Virus record (IMG/VR): IMGVR_UViG_3300042090_001013 | Coordinates: 1-41,893 of that record | Reading direction: 5' to 3' (one strand) | DNA length: 41,893 bases | From: a virus | Part shown: piece by piece, positions 28,944 to 38,033 of the stretch | Layout: every line of letters starts with the position of its first letter | Position numbering within the stretch: the first letter of the stretch is position 1 | Notes under the pieces: model-generated | What the model was told of the DNA's origin: nothing | The model's input: the letters and a program-made list of their open reading frames with translations, nothing else | Database searches by the model: none | Position numbers and translations under genes: made by a program

Positions 28944-31717
28944 CCCTTACCGACTCAGGTGAGCTGACTTACTTCTCGTTTGGTATCGAGAAAATAGAGA
29001 GCACCCCTGACGGCGACCTGATGGTTTTTGGTCGTGCTTCGGATGGCTCCGTCGATTCAGATCAGCAGATCGTGGATCCCAAGTGGATGGCGAAAGCTAT
29101 CCAGGAATGGATTTCCACCGGCCCGAATCTCAGGGTTCAGCATAACCCCCAGCGCGATCCCGCTGGTGTCGGACTTACCGCAAGCACTGATGCAGACGGT
29201 GCCACCTGGGTGAAGGCTCTCGTGGTGGAACCCGTCGCCAAGCGCCTCGTCTCCAAGGGCGCTCTTCGTGCGTACTCCGTCGGGATCTCCCGCCCCACTA
29301 TCGAGCGCGATGTAACGGGCAAAGCTCGTGGCGGGATCATCACCGCCGGCTCGCTGGCAGAGGTCAGTCTGGTCGATCGGCCTGCAAACAAGAACTGCGG
29401 AGTTCAGCTGGTCAAGAACGCGGGGACCGAGTACGTGAACGAGGTCTTCGGGGACCAGGACACCATCCAGAAGATGCTGGGCAGCACCCTGGATCAGGTT
29501 CCGATCGTCCCGGACATCGACCAGTTTGAGGCGCCCATGACCGACTTCAAGTTCACCCCGAATGATCTCGCCAAGATTGTCCGCGACAAGATCATCGAGG
29601 AGCACTACTCCGATCTCGCGATCAAGGCGATCATCGAGGCTGAGTCTGCCGTCTACAAGCGTGACGTCAACACCGCCGAGCGGCGTTCTCTCGCTTCTTC
29701 AGGACGTGCGCTCCCGGACGGGAGCTACCCGATCGCGAATGCCGGTGACCTGCACAACGCTGCGCATCTCGCGGCAACAGGTCACGGCAATGCGGAAGCG
29801 GCGAAGCGCCTTATCGCCAGAAGGGCACAGGAACTCGGTGTGGCAAACCCGCTCGATGAGCAGACAAAGGCAGAAGAGACTATCTCCGATGTCGCTGTCC
29901 CGGATGCCGTGAAGGATCAGAACGGCGAGTCAGGTCCCAGCGTGCCCCCGAAGATCCCTGGCAGCGGCGCAGTCGGGGAGCCCCCGGAAAGCCCGGCTCC
30001 GGAGAGCGCGGAGAGTGCCTGCAAGGCTGACGATGAGGCTGTCAAGGCTGCCAAGCCGATGGCAAAGCCGAAGAAGGGCAAGAAGGGCAAGTCCCTCCCG
30101 CCGTGGCTGAACAAGCCGTCTTCGGACGCCGATGACTGCAAGGTCGATCACGTTCACACCGAGAAGTGCCACACCGATCCTAAGACTGCTTCCGGCGCAC
30201 GCGAGGCTGCCGATATGCAGCCTGCTCCTGTCGGTGAGCTGATGGAGTCGCCCGCGAAGCCGCACATGAAGTTCGAGGCTGAGACGGCGCTGATGCGGTT
30301 CAAGACGATCGGGATCGATGCCGACATGGGCATCCTGCATGATCTCACCTGCCCCGCGTTCCACCCGGATGAGGTATCCAAGTACTTCCCGTACGCGGAC
30401 TTCTCCATGATCGATGAGAATGTCTGGTCGCAGAAGGCACTCACCGCCGCTGCCGGCAAGTCTCTTTCCCAGGCAATGGAGGCACAGCAGGCGTGGCAGG
30501 CTGCCACCGTCCTGAAGAATGCCGAGCCCGCCGATCTCTACGAGTTCCGGATCTTCCAGTACAAGGCATTCCGGGATGCCAATCCTGGTCCTACTTCTTT
30601 CCCGACACCGGGCGCGATGAGCGCTCAGCGGTTCTGCCGTCCTAACCTCGGCGGCGGATCGGGACACTCCCAGGATTCCTCCGGTTACGGTTCCCCGAAC
30701 AGCGCCCCGCAGGTGGCAGCGAGCGCTCCCAACGCGCAGCATTTCGACCGCCCGCCGCTGGGTTCCGGGCACCAGTCCCCGAGCCCGAGCTTCATGAAAG
30801 GCGGCTTCGAGTACCCCGCAGAGCAGGGCACTCCGGTTCGTCTCACCTACTCCCAGCTGGAGAACGACAAGGCGCGCAGGGCACTGGTCATGATGCACGA
30901 TCACCTTCAGCACCAGTTCCCGCAGGGCTGCCCGATGGTCGAGCAGGACGCCTACCGCGTGGAGCAGCCCGCTCCCCAGGTGCCTGCCGTCGTCGGGATC
31001 GGCAAGTCCGAGACCGCCGCGATGGACCCCGAGATCATTCTCGGGGACGTGCAGCGGTATATCGCCAAGCTGGAGAAGAAGGTCCGTGCCGGACTGATCA
31101 CCGAGGACCAGGCTCGCGCCAAGCTGTCCAAGAGGACCGCCGAGAAGTACGCCGCTTCTGTCTCCGCTCAGGTGCAGAAAGGCATTACCTCCCGCGACGA
31201 GATCCTCAAGGCGCTCGGGCTGCCGCCGGAACTCATCATGCAGAAGGCGCAGCCTGCGGAGGCGCAGGTTCCCGTGCCTGAAACATTCGGTGCCCGTCAG
31301 GGTGACGACGTGACCAAGGGGCTCAGCCCTGAGGTCATGAAGACCATGATGTCCGAGATCCTGGAGCCTTTCCAGGCGAAGATCTCGGCTCAGGAAGAAA
31401 CCATCAACGCCTATCAGCAGCGTGAAGCTGAGCGGGATGCCCAGATCGCGCAGCTGCTGGAAAACAACAACCGGAACAACCAGCGCTGGGAAGACCTCGC
31501 CAACAAGGCAGATCCCAGCACTGAGGCGTTCCACGGACTGGCGCTCAATCCGCTTGTCTCGCGCCCGGCGGGCGTAGTGAAGCAGGCGGAGGCGCACAAG
31601 GCACGTGCCGACGAGATGATGCGGCGCGAGCTGGAGCACTCAGCGCGGACTAGCGAGAATCCTGCGGAGCGGGAAGCTGCCTGGACCGCCCTTTACAAAT
31701 TGCAGGGAAACCAGTAA
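28934..31717 (+). CDS. Prohead protease-scaffold fusion
   Basis: 927 aa from GTG 28934, AGGAG five bases ahead. Residues about 15-165 are an HK97-type (S78) prohead protease: His in RVQHNPQRDP, Ser in AYSVGISRP and acidic LAEVSLVDRPAN. About 240-310 resembles a domain often found after it (RRSLASSGRALPDGSYPIAN). A long middle contains a KPKKGKKGK patch and CKVDHVHTEKCH, a possible metal site. The end (ILEPFQAKISAQEETINAYQ) is coiled-coil scaffold. The protease should trim the scaffold and capsid after assembly. Much longer than a usual protease. Confidence 0.8.
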   Translation: MAATLTDSGELTYFSFGIEKIESTPDGDLMVFGRASDGSVDSDQQIVDPKWMAKAIQEWISTGPNLRVQHNPQRDPAGVGLTASTDADGATWVKALVVEPVAKRLVSKGALRAYSVGISRPTIERDVTGKARGGIITAGSLAEVSLVDRPANKNCGVQLVKNAGTEYVNEVFGDQDTIQKMLGSTLDQVPIVPDIDQFEAPMTDFKFTPNDLAKIVRDKIIEEHYSDLAIKAIIEAESAVYKRDVNTAERRSLASSGRALPDGSYPIANAGDLHNAAHLAATGHGNAEAAKRLIARRAQELGVANPLDEQTKAEETISDVAVPDAVKDQNGESGPSVPPKIPGSGAVGEPPESPAPESAESACKADDEAVKAAKPMAKPKKGKKGKSLPPWLNKPSSDADDCKVDHVHTEKCHTDPKTASGAREAADMQPAPVGELMESPAKPHMKFEAETALMRFKTIGIDADMGILHDLTCPAFHPDEVSKYFPYADFSMIDENVWSQKALTAAAGKSLSQAMEAQQAWQAATVLKNAEPADLYEFRIFQYKAFRDANPGPTSFPTPGAMSAQRFCRPNLGGGSGHSQDSSGYGSPNSAPQVAASAPNAQHFDRPPLGSGHQSPSPSFMKGGFEYPAEQGTPVRLTYSQLENDKARRALVMMHDHLQHQFPQGCPMVEQDAYRVEQPAPQVPAVVGIGKSETAAMDPEIILGDVQRYIAKLEKKVRAGLITEDQARAKLSKRTAEKYAASVSAQVQKGITSRDEILKALGLPPELIMQKAQPAEAQVPVPETFGARQGDDVTKGLSPEVMKTMMSEILEPFQAKISAQEETINAYQQREAERDAQIAQLLENNNRNNQRWEDLANKADPSTEAFHGLALNPLVSRPAGVVKQAEAHKARADEMMRRELEHSARTSENPAEREAAWTALYKLQGNQ

Positions 31718-31747
31718 AAAACAGCTTTCTCGAACAGGAGAAATTGT

Positions 31748-33655
31748 ATGGCGGATATCCTTACCGCTACTGAGGATGTTTCGGCTCCTCAGATGGGTGC
31801 AGGCGCACCCGTAGGCGCAGTGAATGCCCAGATGGGGCAGGCTGCCCGCAGAAGCGACTACGAAGCCCTCTTCAAGACCAAGGCGAAAGACCTGGTTAAG
31901 GGTGTCGGTCATGTCACCAACCGGGGCGTTCCCCTGCGCGATGACATCGACACCGGGGAGATCATCACCAAGGCAACCCAGGCGGCTCTTGACGTCCGCA
32001 CCGCGACCATGCGGGGTACCCGTGACACCGACGCGGTGATGGCGGGGTTCTCGACGGACTTCATGCAGCATTCCCGGTTCGCCCCGATCAGCTACCAGCT
32101 GAAGCGCTCGTCTGACATCCAGAAGAGCTTCACCGCCGGGAACCAGGGGTTTTCGGGTACTCCGTACGGTTTGGTACCCTTTGACCTGCTTGCGCCCTCG
32201 CGTCTGATTTACCCGGTTTATACCCTTTTCCGCAACAAGTTCCCCCGTCCTGCGGGTCAGGGTGCCTCTCGCCAGGTCTACGGCCTGCTCGGGATTTCCG
32301 GTTCCCAGACCGGCGGTCAGGGCATCGTGGACATCTCGATGGCCGAGGTGGTCAGCACTTCGAACAACAACTTCAGCACCCAGGGCAACTGGCCGCTGAA
32401 CCTGCCGAAGACCGGTTCCCAGACCGAGTTCAAGCTGAACGTTCCCTACCGGTTCTTCGGGCTCACTGAGTCCCTCAGCTGGCTTGCCCAGTTCGAAGGG
32501 CAGGGCTTCGAGGACATTTCCGCGCTGGCGAACCTGGTTCTCCTCCAGGAAATGATGCTCGGTGAGGAATACCAGCTGATGGCTGGTTCTTCACAGAACC
32601 TCCCGTCTGTTCCTGCTGCTACCGTCAGCACCCGTACCGCCGGCTCTAACGAGACCGCGATCACCGGGTACACCACCAACGTCTCCGTCTGGGTGACCGC
32701 GCTGAACTTCTTCGGTGAGAGCGTCGGCACCAACAGCTCGGCGGCGACCATTTCCGCCGGGCAGGTCGCGGACGTGACCATTACCCCCGTCGCGGGTGCC
32801 CAGCAGTACAACATCTACGTCGGGACCAGCTCTGCCGGTTCCACCCGGACGAGTTACTACCTCCAGGCTGGAACCTCAGTCCAGTCTTCAGTCTCTTACA
32901 GCGGCTCCCAGACCGCGAACGCCATCGGCGGGCTTCGGTTCACCATCCAGGGTGCGCTGGCGACTGCCACTAACCCCCCGTCCGCAGACTCCGGGACTGG
33001 CGGCGCTAACCGGATGGAAGGGCTGATCCCCACCCTGACCGGGCTTTCCTCCACCGGTTCCGGTCCCTATGCCAACGTTGGCTTCGAATCCAGCAACGTA
33101 TGGAAGGGCGGGTATGTCAACCAGGCTGTCGGGACCCATCTGAGCACCAACGCGATTTTCACCGCACTGGATGCCCTGTGGGAGAACAACGGCCTGAACA
33201 ACGTCGCTCCCGGCGTTTACAAGGCTGACCCGACTGAGATCGTTGCCGATGGCGGCGACCTCATGCGGCTGGCAAACGACATGCTGCTCCAGGGCAACTC
33301 CCTGAACTACCTGCTGAACATCTCCCAGGACCAGATCAGCGGAATCCGTGCCGGCGCGGCTGTCGCGGAATTCGTCAACCCGGTCACCCGGAGCACCGTG
33401 AAGCTGACTGTTCACCCCTGGATGAGCCAGGGTACTGCGCTGCTGATGAGCTACCAGCTCCCGCAGACCTGGAGCCACGTGGATAACGCGTGGGAGATGA
33501 CCGTGGTTCAGGACTACATCTCCGTAGCCTGGCCGGTCATTGACGCGACCTTCCGTTACTCCATCTTCCTGCTCGGAACCCTCGTTGCGCACGCGCCGAT
33601 GTACTCCGGAATTCTCCAGGGTCTTCAGGTAAGCGACGTCACGCCTTACAGCTGA
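31748..33655 (+). CDS. Major capsid protein with Fn3-like insertion
   Basis: 635 aa, AGGAG before ATG. Position after protease/scaffold, abundance-type codon use and long HK97-like body (YQLKRSSDIQKSFTAGNQGF, FRNKFPRPAGQGASRQVYGL, LMRLANDMLLQGNSLNYLLN) support the call. Residues about 295-400 are a separate beta domain with VWVTALNFFGESVGTNSSAA and GAQQYNIYVGTSSAG, as in fibronectin-III modules, which would project from the shell. A strong terminator follows. Confidence 0.8.
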   Translation: MADILTATEDVSAPQMGAGAPVGAVNAQMGQAARRSDYEALFKTKAKDLVKGVGHVTNRGVPLRDDIDTGEIITKATQAALDVRTATMRGTRDTDAVMAGFSTDFMQHSRFAPISYQLKRSSDIQKSFTAGNQGFSGTPYGLVPFDLLAPSRLIYPVYTLFRNKFPRPAGQGASRQVYGLLGISGSQTGGQGIVDISMAEVVSTSNNNFSTQGNWPLNLPKTGSQTEFKLNVPYRFFGLTESLSWLAQFEGQGFEDISALANLVLLQEMMLGEEYQLMAGSSQNLPSVPAATVSTRTAGSNETAITGYTTNVSVWVTALNFFGESVGTNSSAATISAGQVADVTITPVAGAQQYNIYVGTSSAGSTRTSYYLQAGTSVQSSVSYSGSQTANAIGGLRFTIQGALATATNPPSADSGTGGANRMEGLIPTLTGLSSTGSGPYANVGFESSNVWKGGYVNQAVGTHLSTNAIFTALDALWENNGLNNVAPGVYKADPTEIVADGGDLMRLANDMLLQGNSLNYLLNISQDQISGIRAGAAVAEFVNPVTRSTVKLTVHPWMSQGTALLMSYQLPQTWSHVDNAWEMTVVQDYISVAWPVIDATFRYSIFLLGTLVAHAPMYSGILQGLQVSDVTPYS

Positions 33656-33663
33656 TCACCGGA

Positions 33664-33693
33664 AGCAGGGTGCCTTTCCCGGCACCCTGCTTT
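33664..33693 (+). terminator. Intrinsic terminator after capsid gene
   Basis: AGCAGGGTGCC (33664-33674) and GGCACCCTGCT (33681-33691) pair perfectly around a 6-nt loop, with TTT at the end. It would keep capsid mRNA more abundant than downstream genes. Confidence 0.75.
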
Positions 33694-33747
33694 CCTTCCC
33701 GGCAGCGGCAATGCCGCACATTTCATCACAGAGAAAACAGGAGACAT

Positions 33748-34071
33748 GTGGCAATTTCCGTTGCCTGGCAGACCACTGCTACGTTTACCACCACCACCTC
33801 GCTGTGGACGGTCCCGAGTTCCGGTAACTTCGGTACCTATGCCCGCGACCTGGCGATCACCAACTCCGGGACGGCGGTTTGCTATGTCTCGTGCGGATCG
33901 GCAGTAACTTCTGCCGTTACCACGAGCAGCTTCGTGCTTCCCGCCGGGGGGACTATCCTGCTCACCCAGTGCCAGGTTCCCGCCGGCTCGATCATTTTCG
34001 GGTGCCAGTACGTGGCGACCACCACTTCCCAGGTGTCCATCGGTTTCGCGACTAACGTCGCGTACATCTGA
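33748..34071 (+). CDS. Small decoration/cement-type protein
   Basis: 107 aa from GTG 33748, CAGGAG ahead. Beta-rich and Thr/Ser-dominated: WQTTATFTTTTSLWTVPSSG, AVCYVSCGSAVTSA, VPAGSIIFGCQYVATTTSQV. Distantly like the proteins at 34116, 38751 and 39032. Position beside the capsid gene suggests a capsid-bound protein. Confidence 0.65.
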   Translation: MAISVAWQTTATFTTTTSLWTVPSSGNFGTYARDLAITNSGTAVCYVSCGSAVTSAVTTSSFVLPAGGTILLTQCQVPAGSIIFGCQYVATTTSQVSIGFATNVAYI

Positions 34072-34115
34072 TTCTCCAGGCTGAAGAGAGAATCCTTCAC
34101 CTTTAAGGAGAACAT

Positions 34116-34637
34116 ATGCCAACCCTGCCTCCGGGTTCTGCCAACACGGTAGCGCCCGCAGTCAACGCCACCTGGGTGTTCACGCCGACCCCGAATGTCA
34201 CCGCCTCGGTGAGCATCTGGAATAACGGCACCCACAATGTCTACGTCGGCAAGTCCGGGGTCAACCAGGCAGACGGGATGCCGCTCGCGCCTGGCAACAG
34301 GCCGATGCGGCTCCAGAACATCCTGTTCCCCCTGTACGTGTGCAGCGACGTGACGGTGGGTTCCTCGATCTCCACCACGAACGCCGCTTACACTGCCGGC
34401 ACGACCACGATCGTCACCGCCTCGTCCATCGCCACCGCGACGTACGGCGCGGGCGCGGTCCTGATCATCGGCAGCACGGTGAACACCAGCTGGGAATCCG
34501 TCCTGGTAACCAGCATCAGCGCCAGCGGGACCACCGTGGTCACCTCGGCGCTGGTCAGTGACCACGTGAGCGGTCAGCCTGTCTACGCGGGTACCGCCCT
34601 GCCCGGCGCGGTTGTCGTGCAGGCGGGAGTTGTCTGA
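34116..34637 (+). CDS. Decoration-type beta protein
   Basis: 173 aa, AAGGAG before ATG. The N-terminal part SVSIWNNGTHNVYVGKSGVN matches the fold motif of the proteins at 38751 and 39032. The second half is Ala/Thr/Val-rich beta (TTTIVTASSIATATYGAGAV). Probably on the capsid surface. Closed by an intrinsic terminator. Confidence 0.65.
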   Translation: MPTLPPGSANTVAPAVNATWVFTPTPNVTASVSIWNNGTHNVYVGKSGVNQADGMPLAPGNRPMRLQNILFPLYVCSDVTVGSSISTTNAAYTAGTTTIVTASSIATATYGAGAVLIIGSTVNTSWESVLVTSISASGTTVVTSALVSDHVSGQPVYAGTALPGAVVVQAGVV

Positions 34638-34640
34638 TCA

Positions 34641-34674
34641 AAGCCTGGCGGCCTGAAAAACCGCCAGGCTTTTT
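34641..34674 (+). terminator. Intrinsic terminator
   Basis: AAGCCTGGCGG (34641-34651) and CCGCCAGGCTT (34661-34671) form a perfect stem with TTTTT at its foot. It separates capsid genes from the sugar module, whose first ribosome site follows directly. Confidence 0.85.
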
Positions 34675-34686
34675 CAGGAGGTTCAA

Positions 34687-35325
34687 GTGAGCAAGCTGGT
34701 CACGGTGGTCACCCCCACCTGGAGGCGTCCCCGGACCCTTGCGGAATACACGATCCCGAGTGTCGCGTGCCAGACTTACTCTCCCGTTGAGCACCTTATC
34801 GTCATCGACGGGAAAGATCCCGACTCGGAAAGAGTTCTCCAGGAGAACGGATACTCTTTCGACGGTGAGTTCCGCCGCATTACCTACCTGGGGCGGAACT
34901 GGACCAGCTATGCCACCGAGAAGAATTTCGGCGTGGCTGCCCGCCTGGTGGGCAGTTTCATGGCTGCCGGGGATTACATCGCCTACCTGGACGATGACAA
35001 TGCCTGGATGCCGCATCACCTGGAAACCCTCATAGGCATTCTCGAATCCGAGAACGTAGATTTCGTCACCACCTCCTGGTATATGCACCAGGAAGGCGGC
35101 GAGCGCTGCGGCTGGGCACCTCCGGGCGGGACTAATACCGACGCCTCGGCAATCCTCTGCCGTGCCGATATCCTGAAGAAAGGACCGTCCTGCTCCTGGC
35201 AGTTTGACGGGACCTGCTTCGAGGGAAAGCTCATGGAGCGGTGGATAGCAGCCGGCTGCACCTGGCGGCACCGGGATGAGCCCACGTACATTTACCCTAG
35301 AGGTCGCTTTGGCGCTCCGGATTAG
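34687..35325 (+). CDS. Family 2-type glycosyltransferase
   Basis: 212 aa from GTG 34687. GT-A fold signatures: VTVVTPTWRRPRTLAEYTIP at the start, IVIDGKDPDSER, then YLDDDNAWMPHHLE with the metal-binding DxD-type acidic run. No membrane segment. It should transfer a sugar from a nucleotide donor; the acceptor is probably a particle protein, given the place in the head operon. First of five sugar genes. Confidence 0.8.
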   Translation: MSKLVTVVTPTWRRPRTLAEYTIPSVACQTYSPVEHLIVIDGKDPDSERVLQENGYSFDGEFRRITYLGRNWTSYATEKNFGVAARLVGSFMAAGDYIAYLDDDNAWMPHHLETLIGILESENVDFVTTSWYMHQEGGERCGWAPPGGTNTDASAILCRADILKKGPSCSWQFDGTCFEGKLMERWIAAGCTWRHRDEPTYIYPRGRFGAPD

Positions 35326-35327
35326 TG

Positions 35328-35333
35328 TAGAAT
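35328..35333 (+). promoter_or_regulatory. -10 box of a leaderless start
   Basis: TAGAAT (five of six consensus bases), preceded by TG, six bases before GTG 35340. No good -35 and no ribosome site. Confidence 0.4.
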
Positions 35334-35339
35334 TGTCAC

Positions 35340-36086
35340 GTGATCTGGGATTGCTTTCTTTTCAGCGGCGAGCTGGACATGCTGGAATGCCGGCTGACGG
35401 AACTGGACAGCCTGGACTGCAAGTTCATCATCGCTGAGTCGGATGTTACCTTCCAGGGCAAACCCAAGCCCTTGTATTTCCTGGAGAACCAGGAGCGGTT
35501 CGGTCCCTGGAAAGACCGGATCATCTACGGGATAGCCGGCGTTCCCGAGACGGATAACCCCTGGGAGCGTGAATACGCGCAGCGGGGTTCTCTTCTCCTC
35601 TCGGCACTCGGGCACGCGAAACCTGACGACCTGATCATCTTCGGGGACGTGGACGAGATTCCCCGGCAGAAGGCTTTCACTCCGGGAACTGCCCTGGAGA
35701 TGCGTCACCACCTGTTCGCTGCCGACTGGGTTCACCCTCAGCCGTGGCGCGGCAGCGTGATTACCAAGCCGCTGGGGCTCAAGCCCGAGTACGGCAGGTG
35801 GCTCCGCGACCGCAGATGGGCTTGGCCTGTGGTTCCTGATGCCGGATGGCACCTATCCTGGTTCGGCGGGACCGAGGCAGCGAAAGAGAAAGCGCGCTCG
35901 TTCTCCCACACTGAGTTCACGGGCAAGGTGTGCAGATGGCTGGATGAAGGTCACTGCCTCGAAGACGGGCTCGTCTGGGATGATCATCAGAACCTGGCAG
36001 TTCAGCAGGCAAGAGCAGATATCACGGAAGCCCCGCGCTGGATCCGTGAAGGCAAGTGCCCGGAAAGCTGGCGGAAGAAGGCATGA
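35340..36086 (+). CDS. GT17-like glycosyltransferase
   Basis: 248 aa from GTG 35340. It opens MIWDCFLFSGELDMLECRLT and has IIAESDVTFQGKPKPLYF and FGDVDEIPR, matching family 17 (beta-1,4-N-acetylglucosaminyltransferase-like) order, with DVD as the metal motif. Start is likely leaderless. Donor and acceptor unknown. Confidence 0.8.
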   Translation: MIWDCFLFSGELDMLECRLTELDSLDCKFIIAESDVTFQGKPKPLYFLENQERFGPWKDRIIYGIAGVPETDNPWEREYAQRGSLLLSALGHAKPDDLIIFGDVDEIPRQKAFTPGTALEMRHHLFAADWVHPQPWRGSVITKPLGLKPEYGRWLRDRRWAWPVVPDAGWHLSWFGGTEAAKEKARSFSHTEFTGKVCRWLDEGHCLEDGLVWDDHQNLAVQQARADITEAPRWIREGKCPESWRKKA

Positions 36087-36205
36087 TGTGGCGGAGACGA
36101 GCACGCCGGCGGCATACCGAGAGAGCCCGCAAGAGTAATACTTGCAGTCATTACAGATGTTCCCGTAAAGGCTTTCCCTACTGCGACAGGCATGATGCAC
36201 CATGA
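36083..36205 (+). CDS. Arg-rich protein with single zinc module
   Basis: 40 aa, MMWRRRARRRHTERARKSN then CSHYRCSRKGFPYCDRH. The C-x4-C-x7-C-x2-H module is like those repeated in the HNH enzyme at 28087. ATGA overlaps on both sides show it belongs to the operon. Probably binds nucleic acid. Confidence 0.6.
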   Translation: MMWRRRARRRHTERARKSNTCSHYRCSRKGFPYCDRHDAP

Positions 36206-37092
36206 AGATTCTGGTTACCGGAGGAGCAGGGTTCATCGGATCCGGGGTATGCGCGGAGCTGAGGGCGCGAGGTCACGAGCCGGTTATCTTCGGCAGGACT
36301 CAGCGCCCGGAGACAGAATCGATCCTGGGGGACATACGTGACGCTACAGCGGTCACAGAAGCCGTGGCGCACGCGGATGCATGTATTCACCTCGCCGGGG
36401 TGCTGGGGACCTCTGAGACGATCTGGAACCCGCACCCGGCCGCGGAAACGAACATTCTCGGGGGACTTAACGTCCTGGAAGCCTGCGCCCAGTACCAGAC
36501 GCCCCTGGTGAACATCGCGGTGGGCAACCATTTCGAGAACTCCACCTACTCGATCACGAAGACCACGGTGGAACGGTTCACGAAGATGTACGCGAAGTAC
36601 CGCGATCTCCCGGTGTGCAGCGTCCGGTGCTATAACGTCTACGGTCCGGGGCAGTCTGTTGCCCAGCCGTACGGGCACTCACGGGTCCGCAAGATCATCC
36701 CCAGCTTCACCGCCAGAGCGCTGCATGGTGAGCCGATCCAGGTCTACGGGGACGGCAATCAGGTGATGGACATGATCTACATCACCGATGCCGCGAGGTG
36801 CCTGGTGACCGCCCTGGAAAGAGGGCAGCCGGGCGAAGTTTACCAGGCGGGTACCGGGCGCAGGACGACGGTGAAGGAAATCGCGATAGCAGCTCGCGAA
36901 CAGGTTCAGTTGCAAACCGGGATCTGGGTTCCTGTTGAGCATCTGCCCATGCGTTCCGGTGAGACTCCGGGTTCGGAAGTCCTGGCTGATCCCGAGGAAG
37001 TGCAGAAGCTGCATGACCCGGATGATTTCCTGCTGCTGGAAGACGGGCTGCATGAAACGGTCGTGTTCTACCGGAAGCTGTTCAGCAAGTGA
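36202..37092 (+). CDS. NAD-dependent sugar epimerase/dehydratase (SDR)
   Basis: 296 aa. MKILVTGGAGFIGSGV gives the NAD-binding GxxGxxG; YSITK is the catalytic Tyr-x3-Lys; CYNVYGPGQS follows, as in UDP/dTDP-sugar epimerases. It would remodel a nucleotide sugar for the transferases around it. Substrate unknown. Confidence 0.85.
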   Translation: MKILVTGGAGFIGSGVCAELRARGHEPVIFGRTQRPETESILGDIRDATAVTEAVAHADACIHLAGVLGTSETIWNPHPAAETNILGGLNVLEACAQYQTPLVNIAVGNHFENSTYSITKTTVERFTKMYAKYRDLPVCSVRCYNVYGPGQSVAQPYGHSRVRKIIPSFTARALHGEPIQVYGDGNQVMDMIYITDAARCLVTALERGQPGEVYQAGTGRRTTVKEIAIAAREQVQLQTGIWVPVEHLPMRSGETPGSEVLADPEEVQKLHDPDDFLLLEDGLHETVVFYRKLFSK

Positions 37093-38033
37093 AAATCCTG
37101 GTTACCGGGAGCGCCGGCTTCATCGGAAGTCATTTTGTCACCCGACTGGAGAACGACGGGCACCAGGTTACCGGGGTGGACCTGAACGGGTTTCCTAAAC
37201 AGGATGCCCGGAACTGGTTCCGCAATGATGAGTACCAGGTTACTTTCGATCTGGTTATCCACTGCGCCGCTCTCGTCGGGGGGCGGGGGCTTGTTACTTC
37301 CTCTCCTGTCGCGTACGCACGCAACCTGTCAATCGACGCGGAGCTGTTCAGCTGGGCGGAATACGCCAGGCCGGGACGGATCATCTACGTATCCTCGGTA
37401 GCTGCTTACCCGGTGTCTCTCTCGCGCGATATCATCAGACGGCAGGAATTGCAGGATGCCCTGAACGCCCTGGCGGGAGATCCCCTCTTCCGTCACAAGA
37501 TCACGGTTCTTCCTCCAAGAGGACCGCTGCGCAGGTTCCAGGAGACGGACATAAACCTGGACAAGCCCGGCATGCCTGACCAGCTCTACGGCTGGGCGAA
37601 GCTCACCGGGGAACTCCTCGCGTCAAAATCCGGCGTTCCCGTCTCGGTGATCCGCCCGTTCACTGTCTACGGTCCCGGACAGCTTCCCGTGCACCCGGTG
37701 GCTAACTTCCTCTGGCAGGTGCAGAGTCACCGCGATCCGGTCACCGTCTGGGGCTCCGGGAATCAGGTCCGGGATTTCATTCATGTCGATGACGTGGTGA
37801 ACGCGACCCTGATCATGGCAGAAAAAGGCATCGGCGGTCCCGTTAACCTGTGCACCGGGGTCGAGACCACCCTGCGGGATGTCATCCGGATGCTCGCTGC
37901 TTATGATCCGGAGATCGTATCGCTCCCGGATAAGCCCGAGGGACTGCCTTATCTCGCCGGGAACCCGGAGAAGCTGCACGAGTTCTACGTACCTCAGATA
38001 TCTCTTGAAGATGGCTTGAAAGGACTGCGGTGA
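37089..38033 (+). CDS. NAD-dependent sugar epimerase/dehydratase, second
   Basis: 314 aa from GTG 37089 (GTGA overlap). MKILVTGSAGFIGSHF, YGWAK as the Tyr-x3-Lys, and RPFTVYGPGQLPVHPV. Related to but diverged from the preceding gene. Residues about 125-165 hold an extra segment before YGWAK. The pair may carry out successive steps on one sugar. Confidence 0.85.
   Translation: MKILVTGSAGFIGSHFVTRLENDGHQVTGVDLNGFPKQDARNWFRNDEYQVTFDLVIHCAALVGGRGLVTSSPVAYARNLSIDAELFSWAEYARPGRIIYVSSVAAYPVSLSRDIIRRQELQDALNALAGDPLFRHKITVLPPRGPLRRFQETDINLDKPGMPDQLYGWAKLTGELLASKSGVPVSVIRPFTVYGPGQLPVHPVANFLWQVQSHRDPVTVWGSGNQVRDFIHVDDVVNATLIMAEKGIGGPVNLCTGVETTLRDVIRMLAAYDPEIVSLPDKPEGLPYLAGNPEKLHEFYVPQISLEDGLKGLR

Noticed and set aside
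29930-31639. 569-aa leftward reading frame opposite the protease-scaffold gene
   Set aside because: Composition (runs of Leu, Arg, His, Gly) is that of an antisense shadow of a high-GC gene.
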